From Phycisphaerales bacterium (GTDB taxonomy: Bacteria > Planctomycetota > Phycisphaerae > Tepidisphaerales > Tepidisphaeraceae), in contig JAQGHP010000188.1 in NCBI GenBank assembly GCA_028288775.1, forward strand, positions 1 to 7,221: 7,221 nucleotides of DNA, given 5' to 3'. The stretch's first letter is position 1; each line of letters begins with the position of its first letter. The translations under genes were made by a program, and so were the position numbers. The notes below the pieces were generated by a model. That model saw only the letters and a list, made by a program, of their open reading frames with translations, made no database searches and was not told the DNA's origin. This document shows positions 1 to 5,180 of the stretch, one piece after another.

Positions 1-23
1 CCCCGCAAGCGGGGCGGCTAAAC
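1..23 (-). repeat. Dispersed palindromic repeat, copy 1 (truncated by window edge)
   Basis: This is the reverse complement of 3939-3961, identical over all 23 visible bases, and it contains the CCCCGCAAGCGGGG palindrome at the very edge. On the minus strand it reads in frame as DRLAAPLAG-like residues of the partial hpnI-like gene. Either the repeat has entered the coding sequence, or the gene is broken just beyond the window. Confidence 0.6.
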
Positions 24-144
24 GGTCCGGTTTGATGCCGTCTGAAACAGTACGCGCACCGCCCAGAAACCGGCGCGTCGCCCACCACGCCGCGCCCCAA
101 TAGGCCCAGCCCGCGACGACCATCGCGCCCAACAAAATGCTCAA
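1..144 (-). CDS. N-terminus of a membrane-anchored protein, probably the hopanoid glycosyltransferase HpnI (partial)
   Basis: This minus-strand reading frame is open to the window edge and gives 48 residues if started at TTG (144-142), whose bases overlap the TGA stop of the upstream hpnK-like gene (TTGA). ATG at 123 is an alternative. The AGAGGAG element in the end of hpnK is about 18 bases from the TTG, too far to settle the start; it would fit an unusual ATC at 156 better. Residues 2-19 (SILLGAMVVAGWAYWGAA) form a hydrophobic segment ending in WWATRRF, a typical N-terminal membrane anchor with a positive cytoplasmic edge. Known family context: hpnK is commonly next to hpnI, a family 2 glycosyltransferase with such an anchor that adds N-acetylglucosamine to bacteriohopanetetrol. 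The catalytic domain lies outside the window, so the identity rests on the anchor and the neighbour. The last ~8 codons coincide with a palindromic repeat also found at 3939-3961. Confidence 0.5.
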   Translation of the reverse strand, partial: MSILLGAMVVAGWAYWGAAWWATRRFLGGARTVSDGIKPDRLAAPLAG

Positions 145-1019
145 GCCGTCGCGGATGCTTCGCTCCTCTGTGACAAATCCGGGTATGCGCACAATTCGAA
201 ATCACCTTCGTCGATCGCCCGCCGGACCGCGGGGCTCAGGAGCGTATCGGTCTCTCCGGGGTTGGGCCCGAGCGCGTCCACCCGCGGCCCATACGTCGGA
301 TGAAAGTAAATCTCCGCCGACTCTTCTGCGCGCGACTCCCGCGCCAGATGCTTCAGCAGCGCCAGCACGTAGGCCTCTTCCATCCGTCCCGTCTGCATGA
401 GCCCATACACCCGCGGCGGCGCAACGAGCGACGTCCCCTCGAGCATCCGCCGGCCCCGCGTCGAGAGCCACCCGAACGCCGCCGCCCAAGCCAGCTTCGT
501 CCCCAGGCGCCGCCGGTCATATCGCAATCCCAATCGCAATTCATCCCGCGGCAACCGGATCCCCCCCGCCCCATACCGCACCGCCAGCGGCACGACCAGC
601 GGAAACACCGCCGGGTGAACGTGCAAATGCTGATGCCCGTCCACATGCGCCAGCGGCAACCCCGTCCCCGCGAACTTCTCAAACTGCGCCGCAATCTCCA
701 GCGCCAATTCGCGCCGCGCCGCCCGGCTAAAAAAATACCGAAACCCCAACCCCACCGCATCATTGGGAAAAATCCCCGCCTCATCCACCAAATGCGGAAC
801 CCTGTCGGAAGGCAGCGCCGCCTTCCCTTCGACGACGACCAGATGCAGCCCAACGGAAAGCGTAGGCGTCCGCCGGGCCATCTCCACGGCCTCCTCAAAC
901 GCCTCCCCCGTCACCATCAAACTCGCGCTGGTCAAAACCCCGCGGGAATGCGCATCAAGCACCGCACGGTTGATCTCCTGCGATCGCCCGAAATCGTCGG
1001 CGGTGATAATGAGCTTCAA
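141..1019 (-). CDS. hpnK: YdjC-family carbohydrate deacetylase, hopanoid-associated HpnK type
   Basis: This is a 292-residue YdjC-like metal-dependent deacetylase. The start is put at TTG 1019, giving (M)KLIITADDFG, because this is where YdjC proteins normally begin; GAGG lies 8 bases upstream and a promoter-like pair at 1052-1079 would start transcription downstream of any longer start. Visible motifs are TADDFG (6-11, the metal-binding and catalytic aspartates), GLHL (57-60), HVDGHQHLHVHP (125-136, metal ligands) and YFHP (238-241). Family knowledge: HpnK removes the acetyl group from N-acetylglucosaminyl-bacteriohopanetetrol made by HpnI, giving glucosaminyl hopanoid. The wording LTSASLMVTG, VGLHLVVVEGK and FRYFFSR is more like HpnK than chitooligosaccharide deacetylase ChbG. 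Its stop overlaps the next gene, fitting an hpnK-hpnI operon. A plain YdjC deacetylase acting on another sugar remains possible because the rest of the hopanoid cluster is not visible. Confidence 0.85.
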   Translation of the reverse strand: MKLIITADDFGRSQEINRAVLDAHSRGVLTSASLMVTGEAFEEAVEMARRTPTLSVGLHLVVVEGKAALPSDRVPHLVDEAGIFPNDAVGLGFRYFFSRAARRELALEIAAQFEKFAGTGLPLAHVDGHQHLHVHPAVFPLVVPLAVRYGAGGIRLPRDELRLGLRYDRRRLGTKLAWAAAFGWLSTRGRRMLEGTSLVAPPRVYGLMQTGRMEEAYVLALLKHLARESRAEESAEIYFHPTYGPRVDALGPNPGETDTLLSPAVRRAIDEGDFELCAYPDLSQRSEASATA

Positions 1020-1051
1020 CCTGCGGTCCTCACATGCCCCTTGCAGCGAGG

Positions 1052-1079
1052 ATTGTATCCGCCGCTTCCTACGCGCCAA
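1052..1079 (-). promoter_or_regulatory. Candidate sigma-70 promoter of the hpnK-like gene
   Basis: On the minus strand TTGGCG (1079-1074) and TACAAT (1057-1052) are separated by 16 bases. The -10 matches the TATAAT consensus at 5 of 6 positions. Transcription would begin about 7 bases downstream, near 1045, leaving a leader of about 25 bases before the TTG start at 1019. This supports the short start. The promoter is inferred from sequence only. Confidence 0.45.
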
Positions 1080-1100
1080 CGGATGTAATACCGCTAACGC

Positions 1101-1120
1101 CGCGGTTCCTTCCAACCGCG
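1101..1120. repeat. Perfect 7-bp hairpin between the ankyrin gene and hpnK
   Basis: CGCGGTT (1101-1107) and AACCGCG (1114-1120) are exact inverted repeats with a 6-base loop. The hairpin lies downstream of the ankyrin gene stop (1191) and upstream of the hpnK promoter candidate. It has no T-run on either strand, so it is at best a weak or Rho-assisted terminator for the gene at 1191-2012. It is also just left of the tRNA-like repeat at 1130-1155. Confidence 0.35.
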
Positions 1121-1129
1121 TGCGCGGGG

Positions 1130-1155
1130 ATTCGGTTCATATCCCGTCACACCGA
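1130..1155 (+). repeat. tRNA 3'-end-like direct repeat, left copy
   Basis: These 26 bases match 7123-7148 at 23 positions, in the same orientation. The core ATTCGGTTCA followed by ATCCCGTC looks like the T-loop and 3' acceptor end of a tRNA, ending in CCGA where the discriminator base would be. No complete tRNA can be folded from the preceding ~70 bases: the 5' acceptor strand does not pair and the T-stem is imperfect. The repeat could be the core of an integration site (attL/attR) or a tRNA-derived dispersed sequence. Confidence 0.5.
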
Positions 1156-1190
1156 CTGAATATCACCGGCAATCCCGCATGACCGCGTAT

Positions 1191-2012
1191 TCAGCGTCCC
1201 TTGCCTTGGCCAAGCAGCAAGGCCGCGGCCACATCCTCCCAGCCCAGCGACCGCGCCAGGTCCAGCGCGGTGATCCCGTGATCGGTTTTCGCCGCCCGAT
1301 CGGCCCCGAAATCCAACAACGCCTGCACGCAAAGCCGCGAGCCGGCGAGAGCGAAGTGATGAAGTTGCGTCCAGCCCCGGTCGTCACGCGTACGGGCGAG
1401 GGATGGGTCAGACTCCAATTGCTTGCGAATGGACGGCGCGCAGTTCACTGCCATGGGATGTTCCGCGGAAAGGTCTTCCTCCGCGGCATCCAAGGGTGAG
1501 TTCACGACGCCCTTCTTCCTGGGCGCCTGCCTGACCCGCACGACGCCAGCTTTGCCGAAGTTGAGTCCCCACGCCGCGTCGTGTGCCTGCAATTCCTGGG
1601 GATTCATACGGGAGCGCATGAGTTGTACTGTGTATGCGCCATAAACCTCGCCCGCCCAAACGTACATCCAGTCAGAGATCTCCTCGACGGTCAACGAGAC
1701 CTCGTCGCCTTCGTGGTGCGACTTGAGCCAGTTTGGCTTATTGAGCAGCCGCCCGGCGATGTGACGCCCATCGTAATTCACATCACCCACCCACATGTGT
1801 TCTACGTTTGGGTCCCCGGACGTGCGATCCGGCTCTAGATCCCGGAAGGGCGCCTTAATGGTAGCGACGCTCAGCCCCGGCAGGATACGCCGATACTCCC
1901 ACGCCAGCTCGCGCCAGAAGTATCGGAAGTTAGCCCGTGCCTTTTCGTTGGCCGCCCGCACCGCGGGATCGGAGTCGTTAAAGAGGAACACTTTGGATCT
2001 TTCGTCGGCCAT
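1191..2012 (-). CDS. DUF2314 domain protein with C-terminal ankyrin repeats
   Basis: This 273-residue soluble protein has no signal peptide or membrane segment. Residues ~12-160 match the DUF2314 pattern (relatives of E. coli YegJ): an N-terminal helical stretch, IKAPF (52-56), EHMWVGDVNYDG (71-82), GRLLNKPNWLKS (87-98), EGDEVSLTVEEISDWMY (101-117) and AHDAAWGLNFG (143-153). Residues ~180-268 hold about two ankyrin repeats, with the cores GWTQLHHFALAG (213-224) and GITALDLARSLG (246-257), plus DFGADRAAKTD as the linking turn. Ankyrin repeats bind partner proteins; the biochemical role of DUF2314 is not established. The start at ATG 2012 is supported by AGGGAGG 4 bases upstream. It is separated by about 170 bases from the hpnK-like gene and by 218 from the SnoaL gene, so it is likely its own unit. 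Domain assignment is fairly secure; function is unknown. Confidence 0.8.
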   Translation of the reverse strand: MADERSKVFLFNDSDPAVRAANEKARANFRYFWRELAWEYRRILPGLSVATIKAPFRDLEPDRTSGDPNVEHMWVGDVNYDGRHIAGRLLNKPNWLKSHHEGDEVSLTVEEISDWMYVWAGEVYGAYTVQLMRSRMNPQELQAHDAAWGLNFGKAGVVRVRQAPRKKGVVNSPLDAAEEDLSAEHPMAVNCAPSIRKQLESDPSLARTRDDRGWTQLHHFALAGSRLCVQALLDFGADRAAKTDHGITALDLARSLGWEDVAAALLLGQGKGR

Positions 2013-2094
2013 CGAGCCTCCCTGATAGGAACTTTCACGTCACCGGTACGGGTACAAGTGGCAACCGTTTGCATTTGAAAAAAGGGCCTACACG

Positions 2095-2100
2095 ATCATA
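2095..2100 (-). promoter_or_regulatory. Possible -10 element upstream of the DUF2314-ankyrin gene
   Basis: The 218-base gap 2013-2230 contains TATGAT on the minus strand (2100-2095), about 85 bases before the ATG at 2012. No convincing -35 lies 16-18 bases upstream; the best is CTGTTA. The rest of the gap shows no gene on either strand. This is a weak call based on one hexamer. Confidence 0.25.
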
Positions 2101-2230
2101 ACGGCGAACTCGGTAGGTAACAGAGAACTCAAATTCCAAGTAAGGCGCAACGTGCGCGCGACCGTAATTCGGCCATGATATGTGTGAAAGGCGAGGGGGT
2201 CAGGAAGGGTAACAGCGTGCGGCGTCGCGC

Positions 2231-2596
2231 TCAGTGTTCCCCTTCGTAGAAAAACTGCTCGCGCGTAATCTTGTCGTTCTTGACCGTGTACACCGCAACT
2301 TCTTCGCGGGTGATGCGCTGTCCCGTCGCCTTGGGGGTGATGTCCAGGGTGAAGTAGACGACGAACTGATCGGGGTTCGCGCCGTTGTAGAACGGGCCGG
2401 CGACGGTTTCGCCGTGGAAGGTTTTGTCGGAGACCCAGTCCTCGGACTTTTTGATCACCGCCGCCTGGCCGGCGGTCTCCTTGCCGTCGCCTTCGACCGA
2501 GACAATGTCGGGGGCGTACAGCGTGTTCATGACGTCGAAGTTCTTCCCCTGCCTGCACAAGTCAACGAATTTCCTGGCCACGGTTTGAACGCTCAC
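2231..2596 (-). CDS. SnoaL-like / NTF2-fold small protein
   Basis: The product has 121 residues from a GTG start at 2596, chosen because AGGAG (minus strand 2607-2603) sits 6 bases before it and the NTF2-type first helix begins right after (SVQTVARKFVDLCRQG). A longer open frame reaches 2917 but its extra residues look like translated intergenic DNA. The pattern of a helix, MNTLYAPDIVSVEGDG (23-38), a mid-protein FHGETVAGPFYNG (60-72), FVVYFTLDIT (78-87) and a final VKNDKITREQFFYEG (105-119) is typical of the SnoaL-like branch of the NTF2 superfamily, a cone-shaped fold used by polyketide cyclases, isomerases and many uncharacterised stress proteins. Catalytic residues cannot be assigned with confidence, so substrate and reaction are unknown. 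It is monocistronic or the first gene of the leftward group. Confidence 0.75.
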   Translation of the reverse strand: MSVQTVARKFVDLCRQGKNFDVMNTLYAPDIVSVEGDGKETAGQAAVIKKSEDWVSDKTFHGETVAGPFYNGANPDQFVVYFTLDITPKATGQRITREEVAVYTVKNDKITREQFFYEGEH

Positions 2597-2872
2597 GGTG
2601 TACTCCTGTTCTTGAAGATTCTGTCGCGGTAAATTGCGGGAACGACCAGTATAGGCCCGGCGTCCGCCGTTTCCCGCGGCAGGGTTAAAAAGGGCAGGTG
2701 CTCCGTGGAAAACCTGGCAACCTAAATCGTGCGCCGGCAAAGCAGCAGGGTGCAATAACGGCAATGCACAAAAACGCTGCCTTGAACTCGTTCTTTCAGG
2801 GGGTCGCCGAGCACGAAAAGGGCTCGAGAATTTGGAACTCCTCCCTGGACGAATCCAAATAGGGGTGGCCCA

Positions 2873-3274
2873 ATGAACGTCTACGAAATCGACGGCTCCC
2901 GCTTTTCCACGCTCCATGGCTTCTTCGACGAGATCAGCCGCGTGCTGATCCCCGGCGTCTATTGGGGCCGCAACCTGGACGCCTTCAACGATATCTTGCG
3001 AGGCGGGTTCGGAACGCCCGAAGGTGGATTCACCCTCAAGTGGAAAAACTCCGGGCTGTCTCGCGAACGCCTCGGCTACGCGGAAACGGCAAAACTACTC
3101 GAAGCGCAATTGCAGCGATCCCCTCCTTCCGACCGGGAATCCGTGGCGGCCGAACTTGCGGCGGCCAGACAATGCGTGGGGCCAACCGTATTCGATTGTC
3201 TCGTTGAGATTATCCGATGCCACTCGACCGCCAGCCTGGAGGCCGAAGATGGAGTTGAATTGGTCTTCGACTAA
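2873..3274 (+). CDS. Barstar-family protein (ribonuclease inhibitor type)
   Basis: This 133-residue cytoplasmic protein matches the barstar family. It opens with a beta strand (NVYEIDGSRF), then a helix, then YWGRNLDAFNDIL (30-42), which aligns with the barnase-binding helix of Bacillus barstar (YYGENLDALWDCL); D36 and D40 correspond to its key Asp35 and Asp39. The insert GGFTLKWKNSGLSRERLG (51-68) and GPTVFDCLVEIIRCH (103-117) are typical of the longer barstar relatives. Barstar binds and blocks the active site of barnase-type ribonucleases. The start ATG 2873 is preceded by a purine-rich AGGGGTGG (2861-2868). No barnase-like or other ribonuclease gene is visible in this window, so it is an orphan inhibitor here: possibly an immunity gene against neighbours' toxins, or a protein whose partner is elsewhere. 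Confidence 0.85.
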   Translation: MNVYEIDGSRFSTLHGFFDEISRVLIPGVYWGRNLDAFNDILRGGFGTPEGGFTLKWKNSGLSRERLGYAETAKLLEAQLQRSPPSDRESVAAELAAARQCVGPTVFDCLVEIIRCHSTASLEAEDGVELVFD

Positions 3275-3481
3275 TTTCCTCGAGCGGATAAATCGACGGG
3301 GGACACAGCTGCTTTCGGGAGGCTCAAGGTCGGACACATTCGCGTCCCATGAGAATCGCCCTACCGCCATATCCACTCGCTCATGTAAACTCCCACCCAA
3401 CCGGAAAGCCGAGAAGTTGGTCCCGGATGACTGGCCCTTCGTAGCCATGTCCGCCCGTCCCTCGAAATAAGGAGCAATCAA
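3275..3481. other. Non-coding gap between barstar and cupin genes
   Basis: This gap of 207 bases holds the cupin ribosome binding site at its right end. GGACACA occurs twice, at 3301-3307 and 3332-3338, 31 bases apart, inside a stretch (about 3291-3350) whose composition differs from the flanking codon-structured DNA. Open frames crossing it have no recognisable protein pattern. It may be a relic of a dispersed element, but that is only an impression. Confidence 0.3.
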
Positions 3482-3877
3482 ATGGAAATCAAACGCCCCG
3501 GCTCCCAACCCTCCACCAAAGGCCCGGCGGACTGGTTCACCGGCACCGTCCGCATCGACCCCCTCTTCGATCGATCCGACCCAGCCCGCGTGAGTGGCGC
3601 GAGCGTCACGTTCGAGCCGGGCGCACGCACGGCGTGGCACACGCATCCCCTGGGCCAAACCCTCATCGTCACCGCCGGCTGCGGCCGGGCCCAGCGCGAA
3701 GGCGGGCCCATCGAGGAAATCCGGCCCGGCGACGTCATCTGGTTCCCGCCCGGCGAAAAGCACTGGCACGGCGCATCGCCGACCACCGCCATGACGCACA
3801 CCGCCATTCAGGAAAAGCTCGACGGCAAGGCCGTGGAATGGATGGAAAAAGTGACGGACGAGCAATACCGGGGCTGA
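3482..3877 (+). CDS. Small Mn-type cupin, (R)-hydroxynitrile-lyase-like
   Basis: This is a 131-residue single-domain cupin. The length, the opening MEIKRPGSQ and the block TFEPGARTAWHTHPLGQTLIV correspond closely to the acidobacterial Granulicella tundricola hydroxynitrile lyase and its many uncharacterised relatives. Metal ligands H53, H55, Q59 (HTHPLGQ) and H94 (GEKHWHG) are all present. The wild-type pocket residues A40, V42 and Q110 known from that enzyme are also kept. The enzyme group can add HCN to aldehydes, but the natural substrate of most members is unknown; genes of this type often sit with aldo/keto reductases or carboxymuconolactone decarboxylases, suggesting a detoxification or redox role. 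The start ATG 3482 has AAGGAG at 3469-3474, 7 bases away. The aldo/keto reductase relic just downstream suggests a former two-gene operon. Family placement is strong; activity is inferred. Confidence 0.88.
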   Translation: MEIKRPGSQPSTKGPADWFTGTVRIDPLFDRSDPARVSGASVTFEPGARTAWHTHPLGQTLIVTAGCGRAQREGGPIEEIRPGDVIWFPPGEKHWHGASPTTAMTHTAIQEKLDGKAVEWMEKVTDEQYRG

Positions 3878-3938
3878 TCGCCCAATCACGTGAGCTACTG
3901 CGTTTCGCGCGGCCAATGCCCGTGCGGGCTGAGCATTT

Positions 3939-3961
3939 GTTTAGCCGCCCCGCTTGCGGGG
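3939..3961 (+). repeat. Dispersed palindromic repeat, copy 2 (copy 1 at 1-23, inverted)
   Basis: These 23 bases, starting GTTTAGCCG and containing the CCCCGCTTGCGGGG palindrome, are identical to the reverse complement of window bases 1-23. The match may extend further left of the window. A 23-base perfect match is not expected by chance in 7 kb. Here it lies in a clear gene boundary after the cupin gene; at 1-23 it appears to lie within an open reading frame. It behaves like a REP-type or shared terminator sequence. Confidence 0.65.
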
Positions 3962-3985
3962 CGTTTGTCTTTCGCTGAAGCGAAA
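3946..3985 (+). terminator. Double hairpin, probable terminator of the cupin gene
   Basis: CGCCCCGC (3946-3953) pairs with GCGGGGCG (3956-3963), a perfect 8-bp GC stem, followed by TTTGTCTTT. A second perfect hairpin, TTTCGC (3970-3975) and GCGAAA (3980-3985) with a TGAA loop, follows at once. The GC-rich stem plus T-rich tract resembles an intrinsic terminator about 70 bases after the cupin stop. It occupies the place where the ribosome binding site of the aldo/keto reductase relic should be. Confidence 0.55.
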
Positions 3986-4222
3986 ACTCGGAAAGAGCAA
4001 CTTGGAAGTTTCGGCCCTGGGTTTGGGTTGCATGGGGATGAGCTTTTCGTACGGGCCGCCCAAGGACAAGCAGGAGATGACCGCGCTGCTGCACGCCGCG
4101 GTTGATCGCGGCATCACGTTCTTCGACACCGCCGAGGTGTACGGCCCGTTTACCAACGAAGATCTCGTGGGTGAAGCCCTAGCGCCGTTTTTGAGAAGTT
4201 GGAGCAGATGACCGGTCGCTGA
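3975..4222 (+). pseudogene. Aldo/keto reductase relic with a large internal deletion
   Basis: From CTG 3975 the frame reads (M)KRKLGKSNLEVSALGLGCMG, then SYGPPKDKQEM, FFDTAEVYGPFTNEDLVGEALAPF: the first ~72 residues of an AKR of the AKR13-like class that reduces aldehydes with NADPH. The catalytic D51 and Y56 are kept. Directly after GEALAPF the frame runs into SWSR and a stop, but in the next frame (4190-4222) FEKLEQMTGR and a TGA stop match the usual AKR C-terminus. About 240-250 middle codons, including the catalytic Lys and His and the nucleotide-binding half, are gone, with a junction at the T-run near 4188-4192. The start is CTG rather than ATG and has no Shine-Dalgarno; the upstream space is taken by the hairpins. 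It cannot make an active enzyme. It follows the cupin gene, a pairing seen elsewhere. Confidence 0.82.
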
Positions 4223-4277
4223 TCCTCCGGGGAGGAGAAGAAGATACTGCTGCTGCCGAACCTGGGCTTCCCCCGGG

Positions 4278-5009
4278 CTACTTGAACGGCTCGGCCTCGC
4301 CGCTGTATCCCATGCCCAGGACTTCCAAACCGTCCGTAAGTACGCCGACCCCGTGTTCCTCCTCGAACGCGGCACGGAAGTTCAATTCCGCCAGGACCGG
4401 CGCGGACCGGCCCGAAGGCCTTTTGATCCTGATGTCTGAGAGCTTCATCAGTTTGAACAAATCGCGGGCGCTTCGCGGCGGTTTGCCGGATTCCATGCCT
4501 TGGGCAACCTGATCCAAATCGTTGTGCCAATACATCCCCGAATCCGGGCCGCTGCCCGTGAAGTCGGCCCACAAGGCATCGGCCACCTTGGGAACCAGAG
4601 CCGCATGGTTTGCAAGCAGCAATTTCGCCAGCGCCACAGCGGCGGGCGTGGGCAATTGGTCGGCGGTGTCTCCGTCAAACTGCAGCGGGTACGTTTGCGG
4701 CGACTTGGCCCGTCGCGCGCGGAAGTTGAACGCCTTGAACGCCGGTAACTCGACGCGCTTCACATAGCCGAAGTCGCCAAAGTGAAAGGTGCCCAGCTCC
4801 GGATCCTCCCACGACGGCCCGGTCGGCGTTTCGACCTCTTCCTCCTCGTCCTCTTCTAAATCAACCTTCACGATCTCGACCAGCCCATCCTTCACGAATT
4901 GCTTCGCGAGCGACGCACGCACGCCGTAAATTTCGTCAAGGTCGTAAGTGGCGTTCTCGGTCTTGAACGCCTTAATCACGCGGATGACTTTCATCGGTTC
5001 GTCTTTCAT
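4278..5009 (-). CDS. Uncharacterised protein with acidic linker
   Basis: The product has 243 residues from ATG 5009, chosen because GGAGGAG (minus strand, 5020-5014) lies 4 bases upstream; a longer frame to 5123 adds a tryptophan-rich, unlikely N-terminus. Residues 6-50 (MKVIRVIKAFKTENATYDLDEIYGVRASLAKQFVKDGLVEIV) form a small module like those in which a protein reads out an expected state and a 'DGLVE' tail; similar short domains occur in phage structural proteins. Then comes an acidic linker, LEEDEEEEVE (51-60). Residues ~66-243 begin WEDPELGTFHFGD and continue with a mixed alpha/beta domain containing GMYWHNDLDQVAQG (158-171) and a final LGMGYSGEAEPF. The 'DPELGTF' opening recalls DUF6985-type domains, often lone or immunity-like genes, but I am not certain. 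No catalytic motif, signal or membrane segment is visible. It is transcribed divergently from tetR. Confidence 0.65.
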   Translation of the reverse strand: MKDEPMKVIRVIKAFKTENATYDLDEIYGVRASLAKQFVKDGLVEIVKVDLEEDEEEEVETPTGPSWEDPELGTFHFGDFGYVKRVELPAFKAFNFRARRAKSPQTYPLQFDGDTADQLPTPAAVALAKLLLANHAALVPKVADALWADFTGSGPDSGMYWHNDLDQVAQGMESGKPPRSARDLFKLMKLSDIRIKRPSGRSAPVLAELNFRAAFEEEHGVGVLTDGLEVLGMGYSGEAEPFK

Positions 5010-5082
5010 GGGTCTCCTCCACCGAATTGCGATTCCGATCGCACGCCACGGGCAGCCAGCGCCGACCACCAGCCACCACCAA

Positions 5083-5088
5083 ATTTTA
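5083..5088 (-). promoter_or_regulatory. Possible -10 element of the acidic-linker gene
   Basis: TAAAAT on the minus strand (5088-5083) lies about 75 bases before the ATG at 5009 in the divergent gap shared with tetR. It fits the -10 consensus at 5 of 6 bases but no good -35 is seen. The tetR operator is ~80 bases away, so control of this gene by TetR is possible but not shown. Confidence 0.25.
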
Positions 5089-5143
5089 ACCGCCACTTGC
5101 GGCATAACGGAAGCATGCTCCATGGAGTCACGAAAAAAGGCCC

Positions 5144-5172
5144 TTGCACCGCGGCCATTTTAGTGTTAGTAT
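5144..5172 (+). promoter_or_regulatory. Promoter of the tetR-glycosyltransferase operon
   Basis: TTGCAC (5144-5149) and TAGTAT (5167-5172) are separated by exactly 17 bases, close to the sigma-70 ideal. The expected start of transcription, 6-8 bases after the -10, falls at about 5179-5180, the first base of the tetR ATG, so the mRNA would be leaderless. Confidence 0.55.
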
Positions 5173-5180
5173 AACTAACA
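5164..5180. promoter_or_regulatory. Perfect 7-3-7 palindrome, probable TetR operator
   Basis: TGTTAGT (5164-5170) and ACTAACA (5174-5180) are exact inverted repeats around an ATA centre. The site covers the -10 hexamer and the A of the tetR start codon. This is the size and position typical of autoregulatory operators of TetR-family repressors: bound protein would block RNA polymerase. Binding by the adjacent regulator is inferred from position. Confidence 0.7.

Noticed and set aside
300..1088. Long plus-strand open frame opposite hpnK
   Set aside because: The translation is Arg/Pro/Gln-rich low-complexity sequence typical of a GC-rich shadow frame; the minus strand encodes a clear YdjC protein.
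1020..1115. Longer N-terminus for the hpnK-like gene
   Set aside because: The extra residues are not family-like, and the promoter candidate at 1052-1079 lies within the extension.
2597..2917. Longer start for the SnoaL-like gene (228 codons in all)
   Set aside because: The family domain begins right after the GTG at 2596, which has a well-placed AGGAG; the extension looks like intergenic DNA and overlaps the start of the barstar gene.
3024..3470. Plus-strand frame overlapping the end of barstar and the following gap
   Set aside because: No recognisable protein pattern, no ribosome site, and it overlaps a confident gene in another frame.
3095..3916. Long minus-strand open frame (273 codons) opposite the barstar and cupin genes
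   Set aside because: It is antisense to two well-recognised genes, has no family pattern, and arises from high-GC codon structure on the other strand.
4223..4236. Small palindrome TCCTCC/GGAGGA as terminator between the AKR relic and the acidic-linker gene
   Set aside because: The loop is only 2 bases and no T-run follows on either strand, so a terminator role is not supported.
5010..5123. Longer start for the acidic-linker gene
   Set aside because: The extension is Trp/Arg-rich junk-like sequence; ATG 5009 has a strong GGAGGAG site.
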